From: Agromyces salentinus
Lineage (GTDB): Bacteria > Actinomycetota > Actinomycetes > Actinomycetales > Microbacteriaceae
Assembly (NCBI RefSeq): GCF_009749395.1
Contig: NZ_WBIR01000008.1
Span: 1-64,000 of the forward strand
Direction: 5' to 3'
DNA: 64,000 nt
Part shown: piece by piece, positions 28,143-35,417 of the stretch
Position numbering within the stretch: the stretch's first letter is position 1
Layout: each line of letters begins with the position of its first letter
Program-made: the position numbers and the translations under genes
Notes under the pieces: generated by a model
Seen by the model: the letters and a program-made list of their open reading frames with translations, nothing else
What the model was told of the DNA's origin: nothing
Database searches by the model: none

Positions 28143-28788
28143 GTTCGTCTTCGACTGTTCGAACGAGGGCGTCCAGCGCACTGAGGACCTGGTCGGTGTC
28201 AGGCACTTGTCCACGGTAGACCGTCGCTGCCATTCGGCTATCGAGCTCCGCCCGCGCGACTGCGAAAGCGATGTGCCTGACCTGAGCCCAACGCGCAACG
28301 ATGTCCTTGAATGCCGGCGCTTCCCGAATCGCTTCGAAGCGATCTGTCGCGGCACCCAGCGGTTGGATGAGCGCGTCTACTGCGACCGCCAACTCATCGG
28401 CGATTGCCTGCACGAGTGCTGGGGGAACGTCAGTGGCCGAACTCTGCCATCGGACGACATCCGCTGTGGAATGGTCCCAGCCGCGCAACTTCAGCCGCTG
28501 CGCGAGCGCGCTCGGGGCGATCCTTGCGCGTTGCCGGGCCCGCGCGAATGACCGCGGGTCCAAGGAGCACTCCTTGTCAGGGACGAGCCCAAGCAAGGCA
28601 GCTACTGGATCCTCATCCAGTGGCGGTGCCCCCTGCGTTGCGAGCCACGCCGCGTCGGCGGTGAACATCAAGGCATCAAGGCGTGCCATCTCCTCGGCGT
28701 TCGCACCCGATTCGCGTACCAGTGTGCGTCGATCGTTCGGGTGAGCGACCAGTTCGGCGAGGAGCCGGTCGAACTCGTCCTCATTCAT
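28132..28788 (-). CDS. XRE-like helix-turn-helix protein paired with ImmA
   Basis: A 218-residue acidic protein. Residues ~85-140 (ARQRARIAPSALAQRLKLRGWDHSTADVVRWQSSATDVPPALVQAIADEL) read as a divergent XRE/lambda-repressor helix-turn-helix, including the characteristic RWxS turn and PPALV helix. The rest is helical. It sits between the sigma factor and the ImmA protease with 4-bp and 11-bp overlaps, so it is a candidate repressor or anti-sigma factor that ImmA cleaves. That role is inference from gene order. Confidence 0.65.
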   Translation of the reverse strand: MNEDEFDRLLAELVAHPNDRRTLVRESGANAEEMARLDALMFTADAAWLATQGAPPLDEDPVAALLGLVPDKECSLDPRSFARARQRARIAPSALAQRLKLRGWDHSTADVVRWQSSATDVPPALVQAIADELAVAVDALIQPLGAATDRFEAIREAPAFKDIVARWAQVRHIAFAVARAELDSRMAATVYRGQVPDTDQVLSALDALVRTVEDEREH

Positions 28789-29309
28789 CTGGTCACTCCC
28801 TTCCGTTCAAGCTCTTCGCGAAGCTTCTGCAACGCCGCCTTCAAAATCTGGTTCACTCGAGGGCGGCTCACGCCGAGCTCGTCTGCCACTTCACCCTGTG
28901 GTCTCTGGTTCTGAATAACCTCTCGGATGACCTGACGTTCGCGTTCGTCGAGCACGGCCATGCTGTCCCACATATGTGCTCCAGCGCGAGCCCCGTCTAG
29001 TTTTTCATCGGTATCTGCGATGGCGTCATCGCCGAGCTCCGCGTGGTCGTCGTGGTCCATATCCAGTGTGCGACCAAAGTGCCGGACCTCTGCCGCGCGA
29101 ATGCGGTCGTATGCCTTGTTCTTCACGACTCGCACGAGGAACGCCTCCCAGTTGCGGATTTCCTCCGTGGGCGGGTTGCTCGCGACGGAAAGCATCGCTT
29201 CGCTCACAACGTCGTCCTTTTCACCCTGCAGGCCAACTTCACGCAGAATCGACGCGGCCACGCGGTGAAGCGTGTCCTTGTGCTGCTGATACAGCGGCCC
29301 AATATCCAC
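28785..29309 (-). CDS. ECF-like sigma-70 family factor heading the ubiquitin-like operon
   Basis: A 174-residue sigma factor with only regions 2 and 4. Region 2 spans about 10-80 (LHRVAASILREVG, VVSEAMLSVASNPP, NWEAFLVRVVKNKAYDRIRA), then an acidic linker, then region 4 (about 115-168) with the helix-turn-helix QGEVADELGVSRPRVNQILKAAL. The start is GTG at 29309; motif A lies about 50 bp upstream and an identical-spacing copy drives the second half of the operon, which fits an autoregulated dedicated factor. Its 3' end overlaps the XRE-like gene (ATGA). Confidence 0.88.
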   Translation of the reverse strand: MDIGPLYQQHKDTLHRVAASILREVGLQGEKDDVVSEAMLSVASNPPTEEIRNWEAFLVRVVKNKAYDRIRAAEVRHFGRTLDMDHDDHAELGDDAIADTDEKLDGARAGAHMWDSMAVLDERERQVIREVIQNQRPQGEVADELGVSRPRVNQILKAALQKLREELERKGVTR

Positions 29310-29360
29310 GAGTGCTTCTACTTCCCGCTCGACCCAGCCGAATCAGCCATCGAATGTTCT

Positions 29361-29398
29361 CTCCACGGTGTAGTCGGGACAGGCGCCCGAGATGTAAG
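29361..29398 (-). promoter_or_regulatory. Promoter-like motif A, upstream of the sigma factor gene
   Basis: On the minus strand: CTTACATC, 14 bases, then CGACTACACCGTGGAG, ending 51 bp before the GTG of the sigma gene. It shares 22 of 24 block positions and exact spacing with motif B. Read as a -35 (CTTACA) and -10 (CGACTACAC) pair the spacer is 16 bp. Confidence 0.7.
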
Positions 29399-29840
29399 TA
29401 GCACCCAGGCCAATTCTTTCGGAACTCGCTCTTCTACGCGCGCGACACGCAGATGGCACCGTGTCCGCACTAGGCCACTGTCCGAACTCGCTCACGGGCA
29501 GAGCCTGACTCGGCATGCGCGCTACATCGGTGTCGCGGACCGCGCCGAGCGACCAGCCCGCTCGCGCGTGAGCGGATCCCTCACCTTACCTTTCCGACGC
29601 GCGGAGCGGTCCGAGCCCCAACCTGGAGCGCGTTGTGTACGTAACGCCCGCAGGGTGAAATGCACGATGACGGGAGGACTGCAACACCGAATGCGTGACG
29701 ATCGGTTGTGAACGCGTGTCGTCCAATGAACAAGAGCTGACCTGCGCAACGCGACGGTCTCGTCGCGCTCGGCGTCGACATGGATGTCATCCATGTCGAC
29801 CATGGGCCGACATGCGCGAATCGCGCACGGCCAGGTCTCC
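29399..29840. other. Non-coding stretch upstream of the sigma operon
   Basis: About 440 bp with no supportable gene. The open frames seen here are short and overlap on both strands without family resemblance. It separates the sigma promoter from the relaxase relic and may hold decayed sequence from the second relaxase's lost 5' part. Confidence 0.5.
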
Positions 29841-30023
29841 GTGAACCGCGTGCACTTTGTGGCGGCGGATGCAGACGATGCGCGTGCGCAATTCGCCGCC
29901 GCGATGGGTCGAGATCGCGCCGATCGCGGGCTCGCGAGGGCGACAGCGGCTGCACGTGAGTCCGTGCGCGGTCTAGAGACCGGCACCCCCGGGAAGACGC
30001 TGGATGCAGGCCTGAGCCGCTGA
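29841..30023 (+). pseudogene. Relic of a second MobF relaxase (C-terminal ~55 codons)
   Basis: The plus-strand frame from 29841 encodes VNRVHFVAADADDARAQFAAAMGR... and aligns without gaps to the end of the relaxase at 22153 (NRLHLVAADADDARAQFVLAMER...), with 38 of 47 residues identical. Nothing of the preceding helicase motifs remains and no start or ribosome binding site exists. It is therefore a truncated 3' remnant of a related but distinct relaxase gene, lying just beyond the inserted ubiquitin-like module. Confidence 0.85.
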
Positions 30024-30105
30024 GGAGCGAGTTGGCGGGCACATGCCCTAGAGAGCCGCCGCCCCTATGATGAATTCTCTGCACTCGTACGGGGAGGGCG
30101 CACAT

Positions 30106-30645
30106 ATGGGAATTACCGCAACTGAAATCGGTCACAGGATTCATGCATCCGCAGAGGTGGTCAATCGCCTACTGCTCGAGAAGGGGCTCACCCATGGTGA
30201 GCCGGGCGCGTACGGCATCACCGACAAGGGAGCAATGTTCGGCGCCGCTATCGATAAGGAAAACGGCTACGGCGGCTGGGCACACCGCAACTGGGGCTGG
30301 AATAGCTGGAACGAGAGCGTTATCGACGAGCTCGGTGCGACCCCTGAGAAGATCGCGGAGGTGTCTGCCGCGATTAAAGCTGAGAAGGCGGTCAAGCGAG
30401 CGGCAGACAAGCTCGAGGCCGAGCAGTACTGGGCGGGCGTGATGGCTGAGAAGGCCCAAAAGTTCGCCGAGGATACTTCCGAGGGGGGCACTGAGGCGGG
30501 GCTGACCAACGGTCAGAAGATGCTCATCGGCGTCACTGTGACGGTGGTTGGGGTCGTTGGCGGCGTGCTGATCTACAAGGGCGTGAAGCGGAACAAACGC
30601 AAGAAGGCAGAGCGCGCCGAGCGGGACGCAACTGCAGTCTCGTAA
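30106..30645 (+). CDS. Small membrane-anchored protein of the element (179 aa)
   Basis: A 179-residue protein with an N-terminal region resembling a short winged-helix or Rha/KilA-like segment (TATEIGHRIHASAEVVNRLLLEKGL...YGITDKG), a Trp/Gly-rich patch, an Ala/Lys/Glu helix, one membrane segment at about 141-163 (MLIGVTVTVVGVVGGVLIYKGV) and a basic tail. GGGGAGGG lies 7 bases before the ATG. It directly follows the relaxase relic, so it may be an original neighbour of that relaxase. No function can be assigned. Confidence 0.65.
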   Translation: MGITATEIGHRIHASAEVVNRLLLEKGLTHGEPGAYGITDKGAMFGAAIDKENGYGGWAHRNWGWNSWNESVIDELGATPEKIAEVSAAIKAEKAVKRAADKLEAEQYWAGVMAEKAQKFAEDTSEGGTEAGLTNGQKMLIGVTVTVVGVVGGVLIYKGVKRNKRKKAERAERDATAVS

Positions 30646-31000
30646 CCACGGCGAGCGGCGCGGCTCGCATAGGTGTGACACGTGACGCTCACGCAGACCT
30701 ACTCAGCGTCGGACTGCACTGAGAACAAGCGGCATTGACCCGCAACCGCATTCGTACAGCGCCCACATGCGGATCCCTCATTGCGCACGGGTAACGCAGC
30801 CGGTCGACCCGTATCTTGACCAGATTCAGGGCCATGCTATCCAGACGATTCGCAGTCACCGCCTCGTAGGGTTGCATTTATATCTGCAACGTCGTATCTT
30901 CGGCTCAGGACGAGTTTGCAGATACAAGCGCAACTCACTCAGCAACCATAAAGTAGCCATAAGTAGCCATAAGTAGCCATAAGTAGCCAGAGAGCACACC
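30646..31000 (+). promoter_or_regulatory. Upstream region of the PIN toxin-antitoxin operon
   Basis: 355 bp without a supportable gene. It contains a 9-bp perfect inverted repeat, TATCTGCAA (30881-30889) and TTGCAGATA (30916-30924), 26 bases apart, and then the tandem repeat directly before the antitoxin. These are candidate operators for the HTH antitoxin. Confidence 0.5.
30951..30990 (+). repeat. Four tandem copies of AAGTAGCCAT before the antitoxin start
   Basis: Four back-to-back 10-bp units (the last ends in G) occupy 30951-30990, ending 10 bp before the antitoxin ATG. A 10-bp period puts each unit on the same face of the helix, as expected for cooperative binding by the HTH antitoxin. 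Slippage could also alter copy number. Confidence 0.85.
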
Positions 31001-31456
31001 ATGAACGTCACACTTCTCGCACGCTCCGGCGCATCCGACGAGCAACTCGTGTTCGACGAGAAGGTCCAAGCAGAAGCCCGCGCAGTCGTCGCCGAGGCAC
31101 ACGACCGTAAGCCGGTCAGCCTCTCCCTACAGCTCGAGGACGGTGAAGCGATACCGCTTCCCAAGGAACTCTCCGATGCGCTGATCTTTGCGCTCAAGGG
31201 CATGACCCAAGGAAACGTGTCGATGCGCGCTCTTCCTGAAGAGCTCACGACGTCGACCGCGGCAGGAATCCTCGGCGTCTCGCGCCCCACCCTCATGAAG
31301 CTCATCGAGTCGAAAGAGCTGCCCTCGACCAAGGTGGGCAGTCACCACAGGCTCAATGCCCACGATGTCCTCGCCCTGAGAGAGCAACGCGACGATGCTC
31401 GCCGGAAGGCTTTCGAAGAGCTACGACAGATCGACATGGATCTCGACCTCGACTGA
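31001..31456 (+). CDS. Antitoxin with excisionase-type HTH
   Basis: A 151-residue protein. The C-terminal half (from about 80) is a MerR/excisionase-type DNA-binding domain (TTSTAAGILGVSRPTLMKLIESKELPSTKVGSHHRLNAHDVLAL) followed by an acidic helix that could bind the toxin. It precedes a PIN-domain gene by 66 bp, the arrangement of HTH-antitoxin/PIN-toxin pairs. Tandem repeats and an inverted repeat upstream suggest autoregulation. Two hairpins follow its stop codon. Confidence 0.85.
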   Translation: MNVTLLARSGASDEQLVFDEKVQAEARAVVAEAHDRKPVSLSLQLEDGEAIPLPKELSDALIFALKGMTQGNVSMRALPEELTTSTAAGILGVSRPTLMKLIESKELPSTKVGSHHRLNAHDVLALREQRDDARRKAFEELRQIDMDLDLD

Positions 31457-31515
31457 TCCACTCGTCGAGGTCGCGACTGAGTATCCCGGGCCCCCGGCGT
31501 GTCAACGCCGGGGGC
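31444..31515 (+). promoter_or_regulatory. Two hairpins between antitoxin and toxin, the second covering the toxin's ribosome binding site
   Basis: Hairpin 1: CGACCTCGAC (31444-31453) with GTCGAGGTCG (31464-31473), enclosing the antitoxin stop codon. Hairpin 2: an 11-bp perfect GC-rich stem, 31490-31500 with 31505-31515, four-base loop GTCA; its 3' arm contains the only Shine-Dalgarno-like GGGGG, 8 bases before the toxin ATG. Hairpin 2 should therefore limit toxin translation. Confidence 0.7.
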
Positions 31516-31522
31516 TATTCTC

Positions 31523-32239
31523 ATGCATATGGATTTGGTCTTCGTCGATGCGAACGTGCTCTACAGCAAGACGCTGCGGGATTGGACCCTCATGCTGGCC
31601 CAGGAATGCAACAGGTTCGCTGTTGTCTCCTCGCAGGACTGCGTCATCGAGGCACTGGCGAACCTTCGCGAGCAGATTCCCGCGGCCGACGGCGGTGTCA
31701 TCCGCCAGATCGGCAAATCAATCGAGGGCGCCCTCCACGACATCATCGACGATTGGCCTGGCGGCGAGATTGAGGGCATGCCCGACGAGAAGGACTGGCA
31801 CGTCGTTCACGCCGCGACGCACGCCCAGGTGAAGATCCTCGTCACCGACAACATGAAGGACTTCGCACCGGTCGCCGAAAGCCTGCCTTTCGATCTCTAC
31901 ACCCCCGATGAGCTGTTCACCCTCGTCGCGGAGAACGACCCCCAAGCCGTTGCAGCGGTCACGAGGCGGCAGGTTGAGTACTGGACTCAGATGGAACAGC
32001 GCCACGCCAATGTCGGTAGACCTGCGCCGAAACGGCTGGGCGAAGCGCTCCGAGACGCCGGCGCCCTGGAGTTCGCCGACATCATCGAAGATGTACTACG
32101 TGAGCTCTCCGGCATCCGCCACCAGGACAGCGTTGCCATGGCCGATGCGCCTACCAGTGAGGGGCAGACCACTAATGCTGCCTCAGCTTCCCTCGAGGCA
32201 GACGCCACGGAAGAGCCCTCCCGGACGCCAGCTCCGTAG
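31523..32239 (+). CDS. PIN-domain toxin
   Basis: A 238-residue protein, probably a metal-dependent RNase. The PIN domain covers about 1-140: VDANVLYS near the N-terminus (first acidic residue), an acidic/central part SSQDCVIEAL, DEKDWHVVHAATHAQVKILVTDNMKDF with the later aspartates. The remaining ~100 residues are a longer tail than usual, ending in a Ser/Thr/Ala-rich disordered stretch. The ATG at 31523 or 31529 could start it. It forms a two-gene unit with the HTH antitoxin. Confidence 0.85.
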   Translation: MHMDLVFVDANVLYSKTLRDWTLMLAQECNRFAVVSSQDCVIEALANLREQIPAADGGVIRQIGKSIEGALHDIIDDWPGGEIEGMPDEKDWHVVHAATHAQVKILVTDNMKDFAPVAESLPFDLYTPDELFTLVAENDPQAVAAVTRRQVEYWTQMEQRHANVGRPAPKRLGEALRDAGALEFADIIEDVLRELSGIRHQDSVAMADAPTSEGQTTNAASASLEADATEEPSRTPAP

Positions 32240-32682
32240 ACCTCTTGCTTGCCAACTGCGCGCGGTGAGCGCCACGTCGACGCGAGCAGGTCGCGTCTCC
32301 AAATCACGTACATGGAGCTACTCACGCGCTGCCAAACGGTCTGAGCTGCCTCGATGCGCTCAACACCGCGTGACGACGCTCGGCGACGAAACCGAACAGA
32401 ATCGGCGCCGAGAAGGGCGATCCACGATTGCGCCCGGGACACGTCGTTCTGGAGCAGTTGTGAATCGCGATGGGGACGATGCTCGAAGAAATGAACCGAG
32501 TTCTGGGCATCGCTCCGAGCTAGCGATTCACCGCGTCCAGGCCAGACGGGCGCCAGATCTTGTGCCATTAATGTGCCATTAAATGCGCGAAAACCAACTG
32601 AAACCAACTGAGACCGTTTCGAAGAATCCCTGATCAGCGCGATATCACGTCCATAAGAACTGAGCGAAAACCGCCCAGGCTC
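32240..32682. other. Right end of the element, non-coding
   Basis: About 440 bp between the PIN toxin and attR without a supportable gene. It holds the arm-type block at 32561-32582 and a second tandem pair, 2 x AAACCAACTG (32591-32610), both candidates for recombinase or excisionase binding. Confidence 0.6.
32561..32582. repeat. Right arm-type tandem repeat (2 x TGTGCCATTAA)
   Basis: Identical to 16812-16833 and in the same orientation, about 100 bp inside attR. Confidence 0.75.
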
Positions 32683-32765
32683 ACTGAAAATCGAAAGGTC
32701 ACCGGATCGATGCCGGTCGGAGCCACCATCAAAACCCCCGGGTAACCGGGGGTTTTCTTGTTTCA
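32683..32765. repeat. attR: 83-bp direct repeat, partial tRNA-Phe
   Basis: Perfect copy of 16698-16780. It contains the 3' part of tRNA-Phe from the anticodon stem, CCA, and the terminator, but no 5' half, so it cannot make a tRNA. It marks the right boundary of the integrated element; the unit between the repeats' starts is 15,985 bp. Confidence 0.95.
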
Positions 32766-32838
32766 GCGGGCGATTCCGCCGAGCGCCGACGCCGTGGCGG
32801 CCGCAGGGCAACGCCTGTCGCGTGCCAGAATCCTCGGC

Positions 32839-33714
32839 ATGACGAAGGTGCGCAGCGAACTGAAGAGCACGGGCTACGAGATCTTCATCGGGGCGCTGTC
32901 GATCCTCTCGATCGTGAACCTCGTCCTCATGCTGACCGTGGTCGACGATGCGGCGCTGATCACCGTCCTCCGGGTCATGAACCTGCTCTTCAGCGTCATC
33001 TTCCTCGCGGACTTCGCGTACCGGCTGACGACGGCGCCGCGACGTGGCGCCTACTTCTTCCGGCACTTCGGGTGGGCGGACCTCCTGGCGAGCCTTCCGT
33101 TCGCTGAGCTGAAGGTCCTGCGACTGTTCCGGGTCGTCCGGGTGGTGCGCCTGATGCGCGACCTCGGTCCGCGCACGATCTGGCGCACCCTCATCAGGGA
33201 CAGGGCCGGGAGTGCCCTGTACGCCCTCCTGCTCATGGGCGTCCTGGTGCTGCAGTTCGGGAGCCTCACGATGCTCTACCTCGAGGAGCAGGCACCCGGC
33301 GCGAACATCACCACCGCCTCGGACGCCCTGTGGTACACGATCGTGACGATCTCGACCGTGGGGTACGGCGACCACTACCCGGTCACCAACCCGGGCCGCC
33401 TCGCGGGAGCCGTGATCATCGTCGTCGGCGTCGGCATCTTCGGCACGTTCACCGGATATCTCGCGAACCTCTTCCTCTCACCGCGAAAGGACGACGGCGC
33501 CGCGGATGTCGCGGCCGAGGCATCCGCCGCTCCGAGTGCGACGGACGCAGCGCCACCTGCCGACCTCGCCGCCGGCGCACCACTCGGGACACCGGCCGCA
33601 TCGCTCGACGAGATACGTGCGCTCCTCAGCCGATCCGAAGCCAACCTCGTGTCGATCAGGCGTCTGCTGGACGGTCCCGAGGCCATGGCAGGCGACGAGC
33701 GGCCACCGGCCTAG
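32839..33714 (+). CDS. Voltage-gated-type potassium channel
   Basis: A 291-residue membrane protein with an S1-S4-like region, an S4 helix carrying regularly spaced positives (KVLRLFRVVRVVRLMR, about 93-108), two pore helices and the potassium selectivity filter TVGYGD at about 173-178. The C-terminal ~75 residues are Ala/Pro-rich and end in a coiled helix. First chromosomal gene beyond the element. The ATG at 32839 was chosen because upstream in-frame codons run back into attR. Its stop overlaps the convergent AIM24 gene by 4 bp. Confidence 0.88.
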   Translation: MTKVRSELKSTGYEIFIGALSILSIVNLVLMLTVVDDAALITVLRVMNLLFSVIFLADFAYRLTTAPRRGAYFFRHFGWADLLASLPFAELKVLRLFRVVRVVRLMRDLGPRTIWRTLIRDRAGSALYALLLMGVLVLQFGSLTMLYLEEQAPGANITTASDALWYTIVTISTVGYGDHYPVTNPGRLAGAVIIVVGVGIFGTFTGYLANLFLSPRKDDGAADVAAEASAAPSATDAAPPADLAAGAPLGTPAASLDEIRALLSRSEANLVSIRRLLDGPEAMAGDERPPA

Positions 33715-34421
33715 GGCCGGCTGTTGTCCGAGCTGCGGTCGGGAAGGTAGGGCTCGATCGCCGCGGCGAGCTTGGCCGGGTTCATCGACTGCAGCCAGAC
33801 GTGACCCGGACCGTGCAGTTCGGCGAGGAAGAGCGAGTCGCCGAAGAACTTGTTCTTGATGCCCTTGATGCTCGCGAACTCCAGGGGCATCTCGGCGCGG
33901 AACATGGCCAGGTGCCCGGGGTGGATGAGGAGCGACTCCCCCGCCTTCAGTTCGTACTCGGTGATCTCACCGGCGAGCTGCACCCACGCGGTGCCCGAGC
34001 CCGACAGCTTCTGGAAGACGACGCCCGCGCCGCCGAAGATGCCGGCTCCGAGCTTCTTCTGCAGCGCGACCGAGACCTCGACGTCGGTGGTGCTCGCCGT
34101 GTACGAGCCGGACTGGATCATGAACGTGTCGGCCGCGTCGATGTGCACCTCGCGGATGGTGCCGGGAAGCTGGGCGGCGAAGGCGACCATGCCGCCGCTC
34201 GGTGCGGTGTACCGGGTGAGGAAGAGCTGGGCGCCGCCGAGGACGCGCTTGAGGCCGCTCATGAATCCGCCCTGGCCACCGGTGCCGTGCGCGGTCGAGG
34301 TGTCGAGTTGCAGGCCCGGCGTGAGCCAGGCGACATCGCCGCCCTCGGCGACGATCGATTCCCCGGCGTCGAGCGCGATCTCGAGGATGGGCATGGTCGT
34401 TCCGGCGATGACTGGCTTCAT
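33711..34421 (-). CDS. AIM24 family protein
   Basis: A 236-residue, mostly beta protein of the AIM24 (TIGR00266-like) family: the internal pattern of GESIVAEGGDVAWLTPG, RVLGGAQLFLTRYTA and LAGEITEYELKAGESLLIHPGHLAMF repeats the family's beta-roll. Bacterial members have no settled function; mitochondrial AIM24 helps inner-membrane organisation. It is convergent with the ion channel and divergent from the arsR-arsC gene. Confidence 0.85.
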   Translation of the reverse strand: MKPVIAGTTMPILEIALDAGESIVAEGGDVAWLTPGLQLDTSTAHGTGGQGGFMSGLKRVLGGAQLFLTRYTAPSGGMVAFAAQLPGTIREVHIDAADTFMIQSGSYTASTTDVEVSVALQKKLGAGIFGGAGVVFQKLSGSGTAWVQLAGEITEYELKAGESLLIHPGHLAMFRAEMPLEFASIKGIKNKFFGDSLFLAELHGPGHVWLQSMNPAKLAAAIEPYLPDRSSDNSRP

Positions 34422-34500
34422 GGCGGCACTCTAGTCGGGCAACCTGTCGAAGCCGAGGGCAGTGGCGCGGCATCCGGCCTGTGCTGGAATCCCCGCTTGG

Positions 34501-34516
34501 ATAGACTGCGGTCTAT
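34501..34516 (+). promoter_or_regulatory. ArsR-type operator overlapping the arsR-arsC start codon
   Basis: Inverted repeat ATAGAC-TGCG-GTCTAT at 34501-34516, covering the first two bases of the ATG at 34515. A nearly identical palindrome stands before the next gene, so this is a strong operator candidate. Confidence 0.8.
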
Positions 34517-35417
34517 GGATGTGAAGCCGGATGCCGCGCGCGAGTTGCGGCTCGTCGCCGATCCCACACGCGCCCGCATCCTGCGCAGCATCCTCGAATC
34601 GCCCGACGGTCGAGTGCTCGTCGGACGCCTCGCCGAGGAGCTGGGCCTGCGCCAACCGACCGTGAGCCACCACATGAAGGCGCTGCTCGAGCAGGGCCTC
34701 GTTCACCGGCAGCCCGACGGCCGTCGAACCTGGTACTCGCTCGACGAGGGTCACGCCGATCGACTCGCCGAACTCCTCCGCAGTCCCGGACCCGCCGCCC
34801 CGGCCGACCCCGTCCTCGAACGCGTCGTGCGCGATCTCGGCGACCGGTATCGCGGTGTCTTCAGTCGGGAGACGATCGAGCGATACGTGCGCGAGAGCTA
34901 CGACCTGCTCGCGGAGCGCCCGTCCGCCGGACCCCGCCTGCCGTCGCTGGCAGCGCAGTTCGCGGCCGATCGGCTCGATGCGCTGGCCCGCCCCGTGCCG
35001 TCATCGAACTCCACGGTTCCGACGGTGCTGTTCGTCTGCGTGCAGAACGCCGGACGGTCGCAGATGGCCTCCGCCATCCTCCGGCACCTCGCCGGTGACC
35101 GGGTGCGCGTCCGCACGGCCGGATCCGATCCGGCCGGCGAGGTGCGAGGCTCCGTGCTGACCGCGCTGGATGAGATCGGGGTTCCGTTGGCCGGCGAGTA
35201 TCCGAAGCCCCTGACCGATGAGGTCGTCCGCGCGGCGGACGTCGTGGTCACGATGGGATGCGGCGACGCGTGCCCGGTCCATCCGGGCCGCCGGTACCTC
35301 GACTGGGACCTCGCGGACCCGGTGGGCAAGCCGCTCGGCGAGGTTCGGGCGATCCGTGACGACATCGAACGGCGGGTCCGGGAGTTGCTGACGGACCTGC
35401 AGGTCGCCAAACCATAG
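34515..35417 (+). CDS. ArsR regulator fused to arsenate reductase
   Basis: A 300-residue fusion. Residues ~1-90 are an ArsR winged helix (VSHHMKALLEQGLVHRQPDGRRTWYSL). Residues ~105-160 are the three-helix segment often preceding actinobacterial ArsC. Residues ~170-300 are a low-molecular-weight phosphatase-type arsenate reductase with P-loop C175-x5-R181 (CVQNAGR) and GCGDACPV. The ArsR part has no cysteine, so classic arsenite sensing by cysteines in the DNA-binding domain is not possible; sensing may use the reductase domain. Two matching operators flank the gene. No arsenite pump is in view. Confidence 0.92.
   Translation: MDVKPDAARELRLVADPTRARILRSILESPDGRVLVGRLAEELGLRQPTVSHHMKALLEQGLVHRQPDGRRTWYSLDEGHADRLAELLRSPGPAAPADPVLERVVRDLGDRYRGVFSRETIERYVRESYDLLAERPSAGPRLPSLAAQFAADRLDALARPVPSSNSTVPTVLFVCVQNAGRSQMASAILRHLAGDRVRVRTAGSDPAGEVRGSVLTALDEIGVPLAGEYPKPLTDEVVRAADVVVTMGCGDACPVHPGRRYLDWDLADPVGKPLGEVRAIRDDIERRVRELLTDLQVAKP

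Noticed and set aside
25018-29309. CBASS type II or a Bil (ISG15-like) operon
   Set aside because: No cyclic-nucleotide synthase, E2 fusion or JAB peptidase gene is present, and the ubiquitin-like protein belongs to the Multi_ubiq family instead.
29784-30023. The relaxase-like frame as a functional small gene
   Set aside because: It has no usable start signal and matches only the non-catalytic tail of the relaxase, so a relic is the better call.
30951-30990. CRISPR array
   Set aside because: The repeats are 10 bp and directly adjacent with no spacers, and no cas gene is present.
32683-32765. A second tRNA-Phe gene
   Set aside because: Only the 3' part from the anticodon stem is present; the sequence before it cannot form the acceptor and D arms.
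16698-32765. Prophage
   Set aside because: No capsid, terminase, portal, tail or lysis genes; the relaxase indicates a mobilizable element.
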